DNA from: Gemella massiliensis
Lineage (GTDB): Bacteria > Bacillota > Bacilli > Staphylococcales > Gemellaceae
Direction of reading: 5' to 3'
NCBI RefSeq assembly: GCF_900120125.1
Contig: NZ_LT635545.1
Span: forward strand, 56,778-120,777
DNA length: 64,000 nucleotides
Shown here in pieces: positions 18,850-28,947 of this stretch. The notes beneath the pieces were generated by a model that was not told where the DNA came from, did not search any database, and saw only the letters and a program-made list of their open reading frames with translations. How positions within the stretch are numbered: position 1 is the stretch's first letter; each line of letters opens with the position of its first letter. A program made the translations under genes and the position numbers.

Positions 18850-19132
18850 AATAGTTGAATACACAATATTATTAGGTATTTTCACCTCCCTTGCAATGAT
18901 ACTCTTTCTTTTAACTTATATCGTCAAAAAACCCGGTATTTTTGATAAACTGATTGCAAGTGATTTACTGGCTATGCCGCTTATTTGCCTAATAGTCTTA
19001 GTAAGTATGTATTACAAAACATTTTCTTATGTTTCACTAATTTTGATAATTGCTATTATCTGTTTAGTAGGTACTGTGGTTACAGCTAGATTTTTGGCTA
19101 AAAAGGAGGTTTTCAAAAATGATACTAAATAA
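18842..19132 (+). CDS. mnhF: Na+/H+ antiporter subunit F
   Basis: Three-helix membrane protein of 96 residues. The stretch PGIFDKLIASDLLAMPLICLIV (about residues 31-52) corresponds to the MnhF consensus with its conserved Asp. It overlaps mnhE at the start and mnhG at the end, in the fixed mnh gene order. Ribosome binding site GGAGG lies 10 nt upstream. Confidence 0.94.
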   Translation: MDKIVEYTILLGIFTSLAMILFLLTYIVKKPGIFDKLIASDLLAMPLICLIVLVSMYYKTFSYVSLILIIAIICLVGTVVTARFLAKKEVFKNDTK

Positions 19133-19487
19133 TATTTTAAGCATTATTGTTATACTCCTTATTTTAGTAGCAATAGTTTCGATGATAGCAACTATAATAG
19201 GTTTCATAAGACTTCCTGATGAATTAACAAAAATTCATGCGGCAGGTGTTACAGGTTCATTCGCAGTAGAACTAATTTTAATAGCAGGTTTTATTTACTT
19301 CTACAGATATTTGGAAGTATTTGAATACAAATTTTTGCTAGCTATACTTTTTCTATTCTTAGTAGCTCCGGTATCGGCACACATGATTTCACTTAATGCT
19401 ATTATTTTTAACAAAAAAATCTACTCTAAAAATAATACTGATGAAGCAAAAAAAGTTTTAGAGGATATAAAAAAACTAAATAAATAA
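19119..19487 (+). CDS. mnhG: Na+/H+ antiporter subunit G
   Basis: Last gene of the antiporter operon, 122 residues, with three membrane helices. The segment GFIRLPDELTKIHAAGVTGS (about residues 28-47) is the MnhG signature (RLPDxxxRxHAAxxxxT). A C-terminal charged tail follows. A GGAGG ribosome site lies inside mnhF. A short terminator follows the stop codon, closing the mnh transcription unit. Confidence 0.95.
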   Translation: MILNNILSIIVILLILVAIVSMIATIIGFIRLPDELTKIHAAGVTGSFAVELILIAGFIYFYRYLEVFEYKFLLAILFLFLVAPVSAHMISLNAIIFNKKIYSKNNTDEAKKVLEDIKKLNK

Positions 19488-19492
19488 TATTT

Positions 19493-19519
19493 AAAATCGG
19501 CATTAATTGTCGATTTTTT
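19493..19519 (+). terminator. terminator after mnhG
   Basis: AAAATCG and CGATTTT form a stem around an 11-nt loop, followed by more T. It sits 6 nt past the mnhG stop. Confidence 0.7.
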
Positions 19520-19573
19520 AGTTAATAACTCTTCAACTACAGCCTTTTTCAGCTACTCTTAATCATTCACATC

Positions 19574-19602
19574 TTGACTTATTTTGTTTTATATAGTAAT
19601 AT
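19574..19602 (+). promoter_or_regulatory. glmM promoter
   Basis: TTGACT at 19574-19579, a 17-bp spacer and TAATAT at 19597-19602, about 30 nt before the glmM ATG. Confidence 0.6.
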
Positions 19603-19634
19603 TTTTATAGATTATTAAACAAGGAGTCATATTT

Positions 19635-20978
19635 ATGAGAAACTATTTTGGAACAGACGGTATTCGTGGTGTTGCAGGAAAAACATTAACAGCCGATTTG
19701 AGTTTTAAAGTTGGTAAAGCACTTGGAACATTGTTAACGAATAAAAAAGAACATCCAAAAGTAATAATAGGAAGAGATACCAGAATATCTTGTGATATGA
19801 TTGAGTACGCTCTTATCGCCGGCCTTACAAGTGTCGGTGTTGATGTTATGCCTATCGGCGTTATCCCCACTCCGGCTATTGCCTATTTAACAAAAACTAT
19901 GGAAACTGACAGCGGGATTATGATTTCGGCATCACATAATCCTTATCAGGATAATGGAATTAAAATATTTGGACCGGATGGTTTTAAATTAACAGATGAT
20001 GAAGAACTGAAAATAGAACACCTAATTAATTCTTCAAATGAAATAAAAAATACTTCATTTGATAAAATCGGAAAAACATATCTTGCTACCGAACTAACTC
20101 AAAAATATATTCAACACATTAAACAATCAATTAATAATGATTTGTTGGGATTAAGTATTGCACTTGACTGCGCAAATGGTGCTACAACCCAAGTCGCTCC
20201 GTTTCTATTTGGAGATTTAGAAGCAGATATAGAAACTATCGGTTGCAAACCTAACGGAATTAATATCAACGATAATGTAGGTTCAACCAAAATACATACT
20301 CTTGCAGATTTTGTTAAAGAACATAATGTTGATGTTGGTTTTGCCTTTGATGGTGACGGTGATAGAGTTTTAGCAGTCGATAATGAAGGAAATATTGTAG
20401 ATGGCGATAAAATTATGTTTATTTTAGCTAAACATCTAAAAGATAATAATGAATTAAAAGATAACATGGTCGTTTCTACTGTAATGAGTAATATCGGTTT
20501 TTATAAAGCCCTAGAAGCAAACGGGTTATCCTCTAAAAAAACTTCTGTCGGGGATAGATATGTAGTTGAAGAAATGAGAAAAAATGATTATTCTCTTGGT
20601 GGAGAACAGTCAGGGCATATTATTATGATGAATTACGCCACTACCGGCGACGGCATTTTAACCGCCGTTCAGTTAGCTAGTATTATAAAAAATTCCGGTA
20701 AATCATTAAAAGAATTAGCCGACGAAGTAAATATCTACCCGCAGAAGTTAGTAAATATAAAAGTTAACAACAAAAAAGAAGTAATGGAAGATGAAGAAAT
20801 ACTTTTAGAATGTAAAAAAGTGGAAAAGGAACTGGAAAATAACGGTAGAATTCTTCTTCGAGCTTCCGGAACTGAAAATCTTATTCGCGTAATGGTGGAA
20901 GCCAGCACTGACGAATTAACAGATAAGTACTGTGAACAAGTGGCAAAACTGGTAAGAGAAAAATATGAAGTTAAATGA
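19635..20978 (+). CDS. glmM: phosphoglucosamine mutase
   Basis: Converts glucosamine-6-phosphate to glucosamine-1-phosphate for UDP-N-acetylglucosamine and peptidoglycan synthesis. The 447-residue length is standard. The N-terminal motif FGTDGIRG is diagnostic for GlmM. The phosphoserine loop MISASHNPYQDNGIK is at about residues 96-110, the metal loop FDGDGDRVL at about 238-246, the sugar loop GGEQSGHII near 326, and RASGTENLIRVMVE near the C-terminus. It has its own promoter, AAGGAG ribosome site and terminator. Confidence 0.97.
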   Translation: MRNYFGTDGIRGVAGKTLTADLSFKVGKALGTLLTNKKEHPKVIIGRDTRISCDMIEYALIAGLTSVGVDVMPIGVIPTPAIAYLTKTMETDSGIMISASHNPYQDNGIKIFGPDGFKLTDDEELKIEHLINSSNEIKNTSFDKIGKTYLATELTQKYIQHIKQSINNDLLGLSIALDCANGATTQVAPFLFGDLEADIETIGCKPNGININDNVGSTKIHTLADFVKEHNVDVGFAFDGDGDRVLAVDNEGNIVDGDKIMFILAKHLKDNNELKDNMVVSTVMSNIGFYKALEANGLSSKKTSVGDRYVVEEMRKNDYSLGGEQSGHIIMMNYATTGDGILTAVQLASIIKNSGKSLKELADEVNIYPQKLVNIKVNNKKEVMEDEEILLECKKVEKELENNGRILLRASGTENLIRVMVEASTDELTDKYCEQVAKLVREKYEVK

Positions 20979-20991
20979 TAATTTTGAAATG

Positions 20992-21024
20992 CGATCTCTA
21001 TTTTCAAATAGAGACGTATTTTAT
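20992..21024 (+). terminator. terminator after glmM
   Basis: Perfect 9-bp stem TCTCTATTT/AAATAGAGA with a two-base loop core, followed by a T-rich tract. Confidence 0.75.
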
Positions 21025-21405
21025 TTTTGTACTTTAAAATCATATTAAATATGATATTTTAATTTTTTCTAAATATTTTATATTCGCTCTTTATTTTTCT
21101 TTTTTTAAGAATAAATATATTTAAGCATTTTCATTTACACAAGTAGAAAAATTTTTGTATATTATGTACATTTTTTTATATAATTTTTTTCTAAATATTA
21201 TATTAATAGACATGTTTTTTATAAAATTTATTTTATATTTTTATTATAATTTATAATTTTATCTAACTAGAGCTACTATCCATATTTATAATATAAATAA
21301 TTAGTAACTAATTCTCAAAATATTAATCTTTTTATGTAATAATTTCACTATTAATATTTTAATAAATTATTTATCTCCCTTTTTGGAAAAGAATTTATTT
21401 TTCTC
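21025..21405. other. gene-free AT-rich stretch
   Basis: Nearly pure A/T sequence with stop codons in all frames. No gene, hairpin of note, or RNA motif was recognised. It precedes the promoter of the candidate small RNA. Confidence 0.5.
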
Positions 21406-21434
21406 TTGTTTTTTGTATATACTTCTGATATAAT
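21406..21434 (+). promoter_or_regulatory. promoter of a candidate small RNA
   Basis: TTGTTT at 21406-21411, a spacer of exactly 17 bp, and a consensus TATAAT at 21429-21434. No open reading frame follows, but a series of hairpins and a terminator do. Confidence 0.65.
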
Positions 21435-21440
21435 TATTAG

Positions 21441-21565
21441 TGAAGTAATTGTTATATTACTTCGAATGTTCTTTTATTATAAGTCTCCCTAGCTTATAAT
21501 AAAGACTTTTCATATTTACTCCCTTATTTCTACCTTACAATATTTTTTGTAAGGTAGGTTTTTTT
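21441..21565 (+). ncRNA. candidate small regulatory RNA with C-rich loops
   Basis: A non-coding stretch of about 125 nt between a good promoter and a strong terminator. It can fold into three hairpins. The first is GAAGTAAT/ATTACTTC (about 21443-21465). The second has an 11-bp stem (TTTATTATAAG with CTTATAATAAA) whose loop is TCTCCCTAG. The third is the terminator, CTACCTTACAA/TTGTAAGGTAG plus a T run. Between hairpins two and three is an unpaired segment with ACTCCCTT. Exposed CUCCC motifs are the usual seed for pairing with Shine-Dalgarno sequences in Firmicute sRNAs (for example Rsa and csRNA types). I do not recognise the family; it is not a known riboswitch by eye. Confidence 0.6.
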
Positions 21566-21566
21566 A
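21531..21566 (+). terminator. terminator of the candidate small RNA
   Basis: CTACCTTACAA (21531-21541) pairs with the TTGTAAGGTAG arm ending about 21558, followed by seven T. It is 217 bp before the psa operon start and could also shield that operon from read-through. Confidence 0.85.
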
Positions 21567-21719
21567 TTTTATATTTTTCCGCAAATAATATACTCCTATT
21601 GTAAAATATATTGTTTCTTACTTTTATTGAATATTTAGAAAATTATTTTATAACCCCTTACTCAGTAACATGTCTTTTTAATTTTCCTATCATTTTCACT
21701 ATAGTTCCAAAAATTTTCC

Positions 21720-21748
21720 TTGACTTATAATGTTTCCTAGGGTAAACT
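21720..21748 (+). promoter_or_regulatory. psa operon promoter with overlapping palindromic operator
   Basis: TTGACT (21720-21725), 17-bp spacer, TAAACT (21743-21748). The 16-bp near-palindrome GTTTCCTAGGGTAAAC (21732-21747) spans the spacer and the -10. Its position fits repression of the downstream manganese-type transporter by a DtxR-family regulator such as MntR/SloR/PsaR, as is known for such operons; the regulator itself is not in this window. Confidence 0.55.
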
Positions 21749-21782
21749 ATTGTGTAGAAGTAAAAGATAGGAAGTGGGAATT

Positions 21783-22502
21783 ATGATTGAAATAAAAAAT
21801 TTATCCGTTACTTATAAATTGGTACCGGCACTTGATAATGTATCGTTAAATATAACCAAATCCAATATAATCGGAATTATCGGACCAAATGGTGCCGGAA
21901 AATCTACTTTATTAAAAGCTATGCTAGGTATTATTAATTTTACCGGTAATGTTAATATTGATAATAAAGATATAAATTTATCATTAAAAAATATTGCTTA
22001 TGTCGAACAAAAAATAAATATAGATTATACGTTTCCAATTAAAGTAAAAGAGTGTGTTTCTTTAGGTTTGTATCCGAAAATAAAACTATTTCACGGTTTG
22101 AAATCCGAGGATTGGAAGAAGGTTAAAAAAGCATTAGAAATTGTTAATTTAACTGAATTTGCCGACAGACAAATTAGCGAATTATCCGGAGGACAATTTC
22201 AAAGGGTTCTAATAGCCAGATGTTTAGTTCAAGAAGCGGACTATATTTTTTTAGATGAACCTTTTGTCGCAATTGATTCTGTTAGTGAAGATATTATAAT
22301 GAATACCTTAAGAGAATTAAAAGCACAAGGTAAAACTATTCTTATCGTTCACCATGATTTGAGCAAGGTAAAATCTTATTTTGATAAAATACTTATTCTT
22401 AATAAACAGCTTATAGCTTTCGGGAATACTGATGATACTTTTACTAAAGAAAATCTTAAAAGAGCCTATGGTTCTAATATTTTTGTAACAGGAGGGGAAT
22501 AA
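21783..22502 (+). CDS. psaB: manganese-type ABC transporter, ATP-binding protein
   Basis: ATPase subunit (239 residues from the chosen start) of a metal ABC importer. Walker [10 protein letters not shown] is at about residues 35-43, signature [15 protein letters not shown] at about 137-151, Walker [10 protein letters not shown] right after it, and the switch His in IVHHD. The ATG at 21783 is used because AGGAAG lies 8 nt upstream; the GTG at 21774 would leave almost no spacing. The gene order ATPase-permease-binding protein is that of psaBCA in streptococci. Manganese is the likely substrate from the family of the binding protein; zinc or iron cannot be ruled out. Confidence 0.92.
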   Translation: MIEIKNLSVTYKLVPALDNVSLNITKSNIIGIIGPNGAGKSTLLKAMLGIINFTGNVNIDNKDINLSLKNIAYVEQKINIDYTFPIKVKECVSLGLYPKIKLFHGLKSEDWKKVKKALEIVNLTEFADRQISELSGGQFQRVLIARCLVQEADYIFLDEPFVAIDSVSEDIIMNTLRELKAQGKTILIVHHDLSKVKSYFDKILILNKQLIAFGNTDDTFTKENLKRAYGSNIFVTGGE

Positions 22503-22503
22503 T

Positions 22504-23331
22504 ATGATTAAAGAATTTATAGATGGTTTATATAATTATCACTTCTTACAAAACGCTCTAATTACGGCTATTATTATTGGTATTGTAGCCGGTGCAGTTG
22601 GTTGCTTTATTATTCTTCGCGGTATGTCCTTGATGGGAGATGCTATTTCTCATGCTGTCTTACCGGGTGTTGCAGTATCTTTTATTCTAGGTATTAACTT
22701 CTTTATCGGAGCTATTATTTTTGGACTTTTAGCATCTGTTATTATTACTTATATAAAAGGAAACTCTATTATTAAAAGTGATACCGCTATTGGAATTACC
22801 TTTAGTTCATTTCTTGCACTTGGGGTTATTCTTATAGGAGTTGCTAACAGTTCAACAGATTTATTTCACATCTTATTCGGTAATATCCTTGCCGTTCAAG
22901 ATATTGATATGTATATCACCATCGGCGTAGGTATGTTTGTCCTACTTATTATTAAGTTATTTTTCAAAGAGTTACTGATAACTTCTTTTGATGGATTACT
23001 TGCGCAGGCTATGGGTATGAAAGTTAACTTCTATCATTATCTTCTAATGATTTTATTAACGTTGGTTTCTGTTACCGCTATGCAAAGTGTTGGTACTATT
23101 TTAATAGTTGCTATGCTTATTACACCGGCTGCTACAGCTTATCTTTACGCAAACAGCCTAAAAGTTATGATAATTTTATCTTCAACAATAGGTGCTGTAT
23201 CTTCTGTGTTAGGATTATTTATAGGTTATTCATTTAATATTGCTGCAGGTTCCAGTATTGTATTAACATCTGCCGTTATATTTGTTATCAGCTTCTTCAT
23301 AGCACCAAAACAGCGTTTTTTCAAAAATTAA
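22504..23331 (+). CDS. psaC: manganese-type ABC transporter, permease
   Basis: Integral membrane permease of the ABC-3 family, 275 residues with about eight hydrophobic helices. The motif GCFIILRGMSLMGDAISHAVLPGVA (about residues 33-57), with its Asp and His, is the ABC-3 signature and part of the metal path. The later QSVGTILIVAMLITPAATAYL block is also typical. It begins two bases after the stop codon of the ATPase gene and is read with it. Confidence 0.94.
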   Translation: MIKEFIDGLYNYHFLQNALITAIIIGIVAGAVGCFIILRGMSLMGDAISHAVLPGVAVSFILGINFFIGAIIFGLLASVIITYIKGNSIIKSDTAIGITFSSFLALGVILIGVANSSTDLFHILFGNILAVQDIDMYITIGVGMFVLLIIKLFFKELLITSFDGLLAQAMGMKVNFYHYLLMILLTLVSVTAMQSVGTILIVAMLITPAATAYLYANSLKVMIILSSTIGAVSSVLGLFIGYSFNIAAGSSIVLTSAVIFVISFFIAPKQRFFKN

Positions 23332-23388
23332 ATAAAATTATTTAATGTTTTTATAAAAAATTATTTTAATAAAGGAGGACCTATTAAT

Positions 23389-24336
23389 ATGAAAAATATT
23401 AAAAAATTAGGTTTTATTTCTCTTCTTTTGGCATTAGTTGTCGGGCTTTTTGCCTGTTCCGCAGGTCAAAAGAACAATTCAAATACCAGCGAAACTACTA
23501 AACTTAAAGTCGTCGCTACCAACTCTATTATTGCGGATATTACTAAAAATATCGCCGGTGATAAAATTGATTTACACAGTATAGTTCCGGTCGGACAGGA
23601 TCCACACGAATATGAACCTTTACCTGATGATGTGAAAAAAACTTCAGAAGCTAACTTAATATTTTACAATGGTATAAATCTTGAAACAGGTGGCAATGCT
23701 TGGTTTACAAAACTTGTAAAAAATGCTAATAAAACTGAAAATAAAGATTACTATGCAGTAAGCGACGGTGTTGAAGTTATTTATTTAGAAGGTAAAAATG
23801 AAAAAGGTAAAGAAGACCCTCACGCATGGTTAAATCTTGAAAACGGAATGATATATGCAAAAAATATAGCTAAACAATTAATAGAAAAAGATCCAAAAAA
23901 TAAAGATTTTTATGAACAAAATCTTAAAAACTACTTAGAAAAATTAACAAAATTGGATAATGAAGCAAAAGATAAATTTAATAATATCCCTACCGAGAAA
24001 AAAATGATTGTAACTAGTGAAGGTTGCTTCAAATATTTCTCTAAAGCTTATAATGTACCATCAGCTTACATTTGGGAAATTAACACTGAAGAAGAAGGAA
24101 CACCTGAGCAAATTAAAGCACTTGTGGAAAAACTTCGTAAAACTAAAACTCCGTCATTATTTGTTGAAAGTAGTGTAGATGATCGCCCAATGAAAACTGT
24201 ATCTAAAGATACTAATATACCTATTTATGCTAAAATCTTTACAGATTCTGTTGCTGAAAAAGGTGAAAGAGGAGATAGCTACTACGATATGATGAAATGG
24301 AATTTAGATAAAATTTCTGAAGGACTTGCTAAATAA
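23389..24336 (+). CDS. psaA: metal-binding lipoprotein of the PsaA/ScaA family
   Basis: Solute-binding lipoprotein (315 residues) of the cluster A-I metal transporters. The signal peptide ends in the lipobox LFAC with the lipidated Cys at residue 23. The four metal ligands of PsaA-type proteins can be matched: His in [11 protein letters not shown], His in [12 protein letters not shown], Glu in [10 protein letters not shown] and Asp in [10 protein letters not shown]. This His-His-Glu-Asp set favours Mn2+ over the three-His zinc proteins. It has an AAAGGAGG ribosome site and follows the permease by 57 nt. Streptococcal relatives were first described as adhesins, but the transport role is the supported one. 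Confidence 0.95.
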   Translation: MKNIKKLGFISLLLALVVGLFACSAGQKNNSNTSETTKLKVVATNSIIADITKNIAGDKIDLHSIVPVGQDPHEYEPLPDDVKKTSEANLIFYNGINLETGGNAWFTKLVKNANKTENKDYYAVSDGVEVIYLEGKNEKGKEDPHAWLNLENGMIYAKNIAKQLIEKDPKNKDFYEQNLKNYLEKLTKLDNEAKDKFNNIPTEKKMIVTSEGCFKYFSKAYNVPSAYIWEINTEEEGTPEQIKALVEKLRKTKTPSLFVESSVDDRPMKTVSKDTNIPIYAKIFTDSVAEKGERGDSYYDMMKWNLDKISEGLAK

Positions 24337-24443
24337 TGTGGTCGATTCAATTAAAACAAAATCAAAATACTAAACCTATAGATCACATATTAGTGCAACA
24401 AAGTGAAATGACACAATATATACTTAAATTAAAATTACTATAG
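24336..24443 (+). CDS. small ORF overlapping the psaA stop codon
   Basis: A 35-codon ORF whose ATG overlaps the psaA stop (TAATG), starting [17 protein letters not shown] and rich in Gln and Leu. The overlap would allow coupled translation. I do not recognise it. It could be a real small protein, the remains of a once larger gene, or simply a chance frame; no ribosome binding site of its own is seen. Confidence 0.25.
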   Translation: MWSIQLKQNQNTKPIDHILVQQSEMTQYILKLKLL

Positions 24444-24465
24444 TTACCAAATAATAATTACTCAA

Positions 24466-24504
24466 AAAATACCTAGAGATTGTTAATCAACCTCTAGGTA
24501 TTTA
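24466..24504. terminator. bidirectional terminator between psaA and lysS
   Basis: AAATACCTAGAG pairs perfectly with CTCTAGGTATTT, flanked by A-rich and T-rich sides, serving both converging transcripts. Confidence 0.85.
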
Positions 24505-24509
24505 TTATC

Positions 24510-26036
<1,527 letters not shown>

Positions 26037-26173
26037 TTATCTAATCTTTTCCACATAAACACTATTATAACACATTTTAATCGTTTTTTGTTACCCTTTA
26101 TTATTATATTTATTGAATTTTTTTATTTTCTGGTTTATAATGGCATTAAAATTATAAAGTAAAGGTCAAAAAT

Positions 26174-27094
26174 ATGAAATTTATTAATAAAATCCCCATA
26201 CCAATAGCCGGTCTGGCTTTAGGGAGCGTGGCACTGGGAAATCTTTTAGCAACATATAGCTCCTTATTACAATTATTTTTTAGTTTAATATCACTAATTA
26301 TCGTTATATTATTGACGATTAAATTTTCTATTACTCCTAAAATATTAAAATCGGAATTTACTAATCCCTTAATAGCTACCGTATTTTCTACTTTTCCCAT
26401 GTCAATAATTTTACTAAGTACATACTTTAAGAAATACCTTGGGTATTCAATGAGTATTATTTGGGTATTCGGCATTGCATTGGATATTTTTGTTCTTTGT
26501 TTCGTTGTTAGTAATTTTTTGATTAAAAAACAAAATATTAAATTTATTTTTCCAACATGGTTTATTACATTCGTAGGGCCTGCAGTTGTAACTGTTACAG
26601 CTATTTCTTATAATCTTGAAATGCTGGGCAAAATATTTTTTTGGTTTTCGTTTATTAACTATATTATTTTAATACCTTTTGTATTGTATAGGGTATATGT
26701 GTATAAAAAGTTAAATGTTGCCGCACTTCCCACCTTAACTATTTTTTCTGCACCGGGTGGACTACTCCTTGCAAGCTATATGATTGGAATTACTAATAAA
26801 TCAGAACTGATTATAAAAATTTTATTAATTCTCTGTTTTATATTTTATATGTTTGTTCTTATCCAACTGCCTTTACTACTAAATAGAAAATTCTATCCTA
26901 GTTATTCAGCTTTTACTTTCCCACTAGTTATCTGTGGAATGGCTTTTCAAAAAACCTATAATTACTATTATGATACGGGAAATAATTCTCTCATTCTTAA
27001 AATAGGAGTATATTTCAGTGAAGTATTAGCTACTATTATTGTTATATATGTTTTATATAGTTTTATTAAGCATGTTTTTAAACTTGAAAAATAA
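26174..27094 (+). CDS. TDT-family (TehA/SLAC1-type) transporter
   Basis: Membrane protein of 306 residues with ten predicted helices. The N-terminal IPIPIAGLALGSVALGNLLA, with its P-x-x-x-G-L-A-L pattern, is characteristic of the tellurite-resistance/dicarboxylate transporter (TDT) family, which includes TehA, Mae1 and SLAC1-type anion channels. The FSAPGGLLLASYM segment (about residues 193-205) is another family feature. The substrate cannot be told from sequence; malate or another small anion is likely. Single gene with a terminator on its 3' side. Confidence 0.85.
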   Translation: MKFINKIPIPIAGLALGSVALGNLLATYSSLLQLFFSLISLIIVILLTIKFSITPKILKSEFTNPLIATVFSTFPMSIILLSTYFKKYLGYSMSIIWVFGIALDIFVLCFVVSNFLIKKQNIKFIFPTWFITFVGPAVVTVTAISYNLEMLGKIFFWFSFINYIILIPFVLYRVYVYKKLNVAALPTLTIFSAPGGLLLASYMIGITNKSELIIKILLILCFIFYMFVLIQLPLLLNRKFYPSYSAFTFPLVICGMAFQKTYNYYYDTGNNSLILKIGVYFSEVLATIIVIYVLYSFIKHVFKLEK

Positions 27095-27131
27095 GTTAAT
27101 TAATTTTTTTAATTAACTTATTTTATTTTTT
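27093..27131 (+). terminator. terminator after the TDT transporter
   Basis: AAGTTAATTAA and TTAATTAACTT form a perfect stem right at the stop codon, followed by a T-rich tract. Confidence 0.75.
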
Positions 27132-27187
27132 AATGTTATAATGTCAGATTTAAGTTAGATAAATTAACACAAATTTGACTTTAAGTA

Positions 27188-27216
27188 TTGTTTAGTCTTC
27201 AAAAATAATATATAAT
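27188..27216 (+). promoter_or_regulatory. promoter of the APC permease gene
   Basis: TTGTTT (27188-27193), 17-bp spacer, TATAAT (27211-27216). This leaves an untranslated leader of about 100 nt before the ATG at 27322; no known riboswitch was recognised in it. Confidence 0.6.
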
Positions 27217-27321
27217 ATACTTGCAAGAAAACATTTTCAAATTTTTGTGCTAATGATGGAAATTATTTCACATTAAATTTTTGAATATGTATTTTATTTT
27301 TTTATAGAAGGAGATTTATTT

Positions 27322-28644
27322 ATGAATGATTTAAAAAAAGATATCGGTTTCTTCGGTGCTTTCTCTACAGTTGTTGGAGTCGTAATTGGTTCCGGAGTGT
27401 TTTTTAAGGCAGCAATTATTTATAAAACCACCGGTAATGTCAGCCTTGGTTTACTTGCTTGGATTTTAGCCGGTATCATCAGTATTTGCGCTGGACTTAC
27501 CACAGCGGAATTAGCTGCAGCTATTCCTGAAACCGGCGGAATGATTGTTTGGGTGGAACGTGCTTATGGAAAAACTATGTCTTATCTGCTTGGTTGGGCT
27601 CAGGCAGTCATCTATTATCCGGCAAGTATAGCGGCAGCATCAGCTATTTTTGCTACACAATTTACCAATTTGTTTCATATAGATAAAAAATATTCTATCC
27701 TTGTGGGAGCTTGTGGGGCAGCAACTGTTACTTGTTTAAACTTATTAGGCAGTAAGGCTAGCGGTCGTATTCAAACGGTAGCAACTATTTGCAAATTAAT
27801 ACCTATTATAGCAATTATAGTTTTCGGTTTATTGCAACCTAATCCGACAACGATAGAATTTTTACCTACCGGTTCCGGTAACAGCTCACTAGGCGGTGCT
27901 TCTTTATCAGCTGTAGGTGCAGCCTTGCTTGCGGCAATGTATGGTTATGACGGTTGGATTAATGTTGGTACCGTAGCCGGAGAAATGAAAGATCCAAAAC
28001 GTGATTTACCAAGAGCAATTTTATATGGTTTACTGGTTATCACCGCAATATATCTACTTATCAATGTTGCTTATTTAATGACTATGCCAATGGAACAAAT
28101 CGCCGGAAATGGTAATGTTCCTAATGATGTTGCAACAAAATTATTCGGTTCTTATGGTGGTAAGATAATCACAATCGGTATCATGATTAGTGTTTACGGT
28201 ACTATGAACGGCTTCACTATGACCGCTATTCGTGTCCCTTACGCTATGGCTATGAAAGATCAAATACCGTTTAAAAATATATGGATAAAACTTAACAGCT
28301 TTTCTATTCCTTATATATCTGCTCTTGTTACACTTGTACTAACTATTGCAATGATGTTTACAGGAGAGTTTGACACATTAACAGACTTCTTGCTGTTTAC
28401 AATATGGATTTTCTTTATTTTGACATTTTTCGCTGTATTTGTTCTTAGAAAAAAAGAACCTGAATTACCAAGACCTTATAAAGTTCCATTATATTCAATT
28501 ATACCTATAATTGCTATTGTCGGCGGAGCATATATTGTCATTGCTGCTATTATAACTCAATTCACATTAGCAGTAAGCGGTGTTGCATTAACATTAGTCG
28601 GTTTGATTTTCTATACAGAAATACATAAGAAATTTAAAAAATAA
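27322..28644 (+). CDS. APC-superfamily amino acid permease
   Basis: Twelve-helix amino acid transporter of 440 residues (APC superfamily, LAT-like branch). The first helix motif VVGVVIGSGVFFKAA contains the substrate-binding GSG. Helix 6 has AAMYGYDGWINVG, the YDGW motif of the LAT/SteT group, suggesting a serine/threonine-type or exchanger function. The conserved EMKDPKRDLPRAI loop follows. GAAGGAG precedes the start. Flanked by a promoter and a terminator, hence monocistronic. Exact substrate unknown. Confidence 0.9.
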   Translation: MNDLKKDIGFFGAFSTVVGVVIGSGVFFKAAIIYKTTGNVSLGLLAWILAGIISICAGLTTAELAAAIPETGGMIVWVERAYGKTMSYLLGWAQAVIYYPASIAAASAIFATQFTNLFHIDKKYSILVGACGAATVTCLNLLGSKASGRIQTVATICKLIPIIAIIVFGLLQPNPTTIEFLPTGSGNSSLGGASLSAVGAALLAAMYGYDGWINVGTVAGEMKDPKRDLPRAILYGLLVITAIYLLINVAYLMTMPMEQIAGNGNVPNDVATKLFGSYGGKIITIGIMISVYGTMNGFTMTAIRVPYAMAMKDQIPFKNIWIKLNSFSIPYISALVTLVLTIAMMFTGEFDTLTDFLLFTIWIFFILTFFAVFVLRKKEPELPRPYKVPLYSIIPIIAIVGGAYIVIAAIITQFTLAVSGVALTLVGLIFYTEIHKKFKK

Positions 28645-28658
28645 TAGATAATTGTAAA

Positions 28659-28716
28659 GAGATTAATTTTAAAATTGAATTTTTTGAGATCAATTAATTT
28701 AAAATTAATCTTTTTA
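28659..28716 (+). terminator. terminator after the APC permease gene
   Basis: AGATTAATTTT pairs with AAAATTAATCT, followed by TTTTT. The remaining bases to 28947 are AT-rich with no gene; TTCAAT-17 bp-TACAAT near 28892-28920 could serve the next gene. Confidence 0.75.
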
Positions 28717-28947
28717 TTATTAAATATTTTTTAGGAATTTTAGTAGATAATTCTGACCCTTTTATTACAAAAATTACATTTCATAATCTTAGACAAAACA
28801 CCGTTAAATATATCTCAATTACTTTACTACTCCACTGTACTGAATATTTGATTAATTTTACTTTTCATATTTTTGGCTATATTATTTGGGTTCAATTTTT
28901 AAAAAATTTTTGATACAATATAACTATAAAACTTTAAAGGAGCGGCT

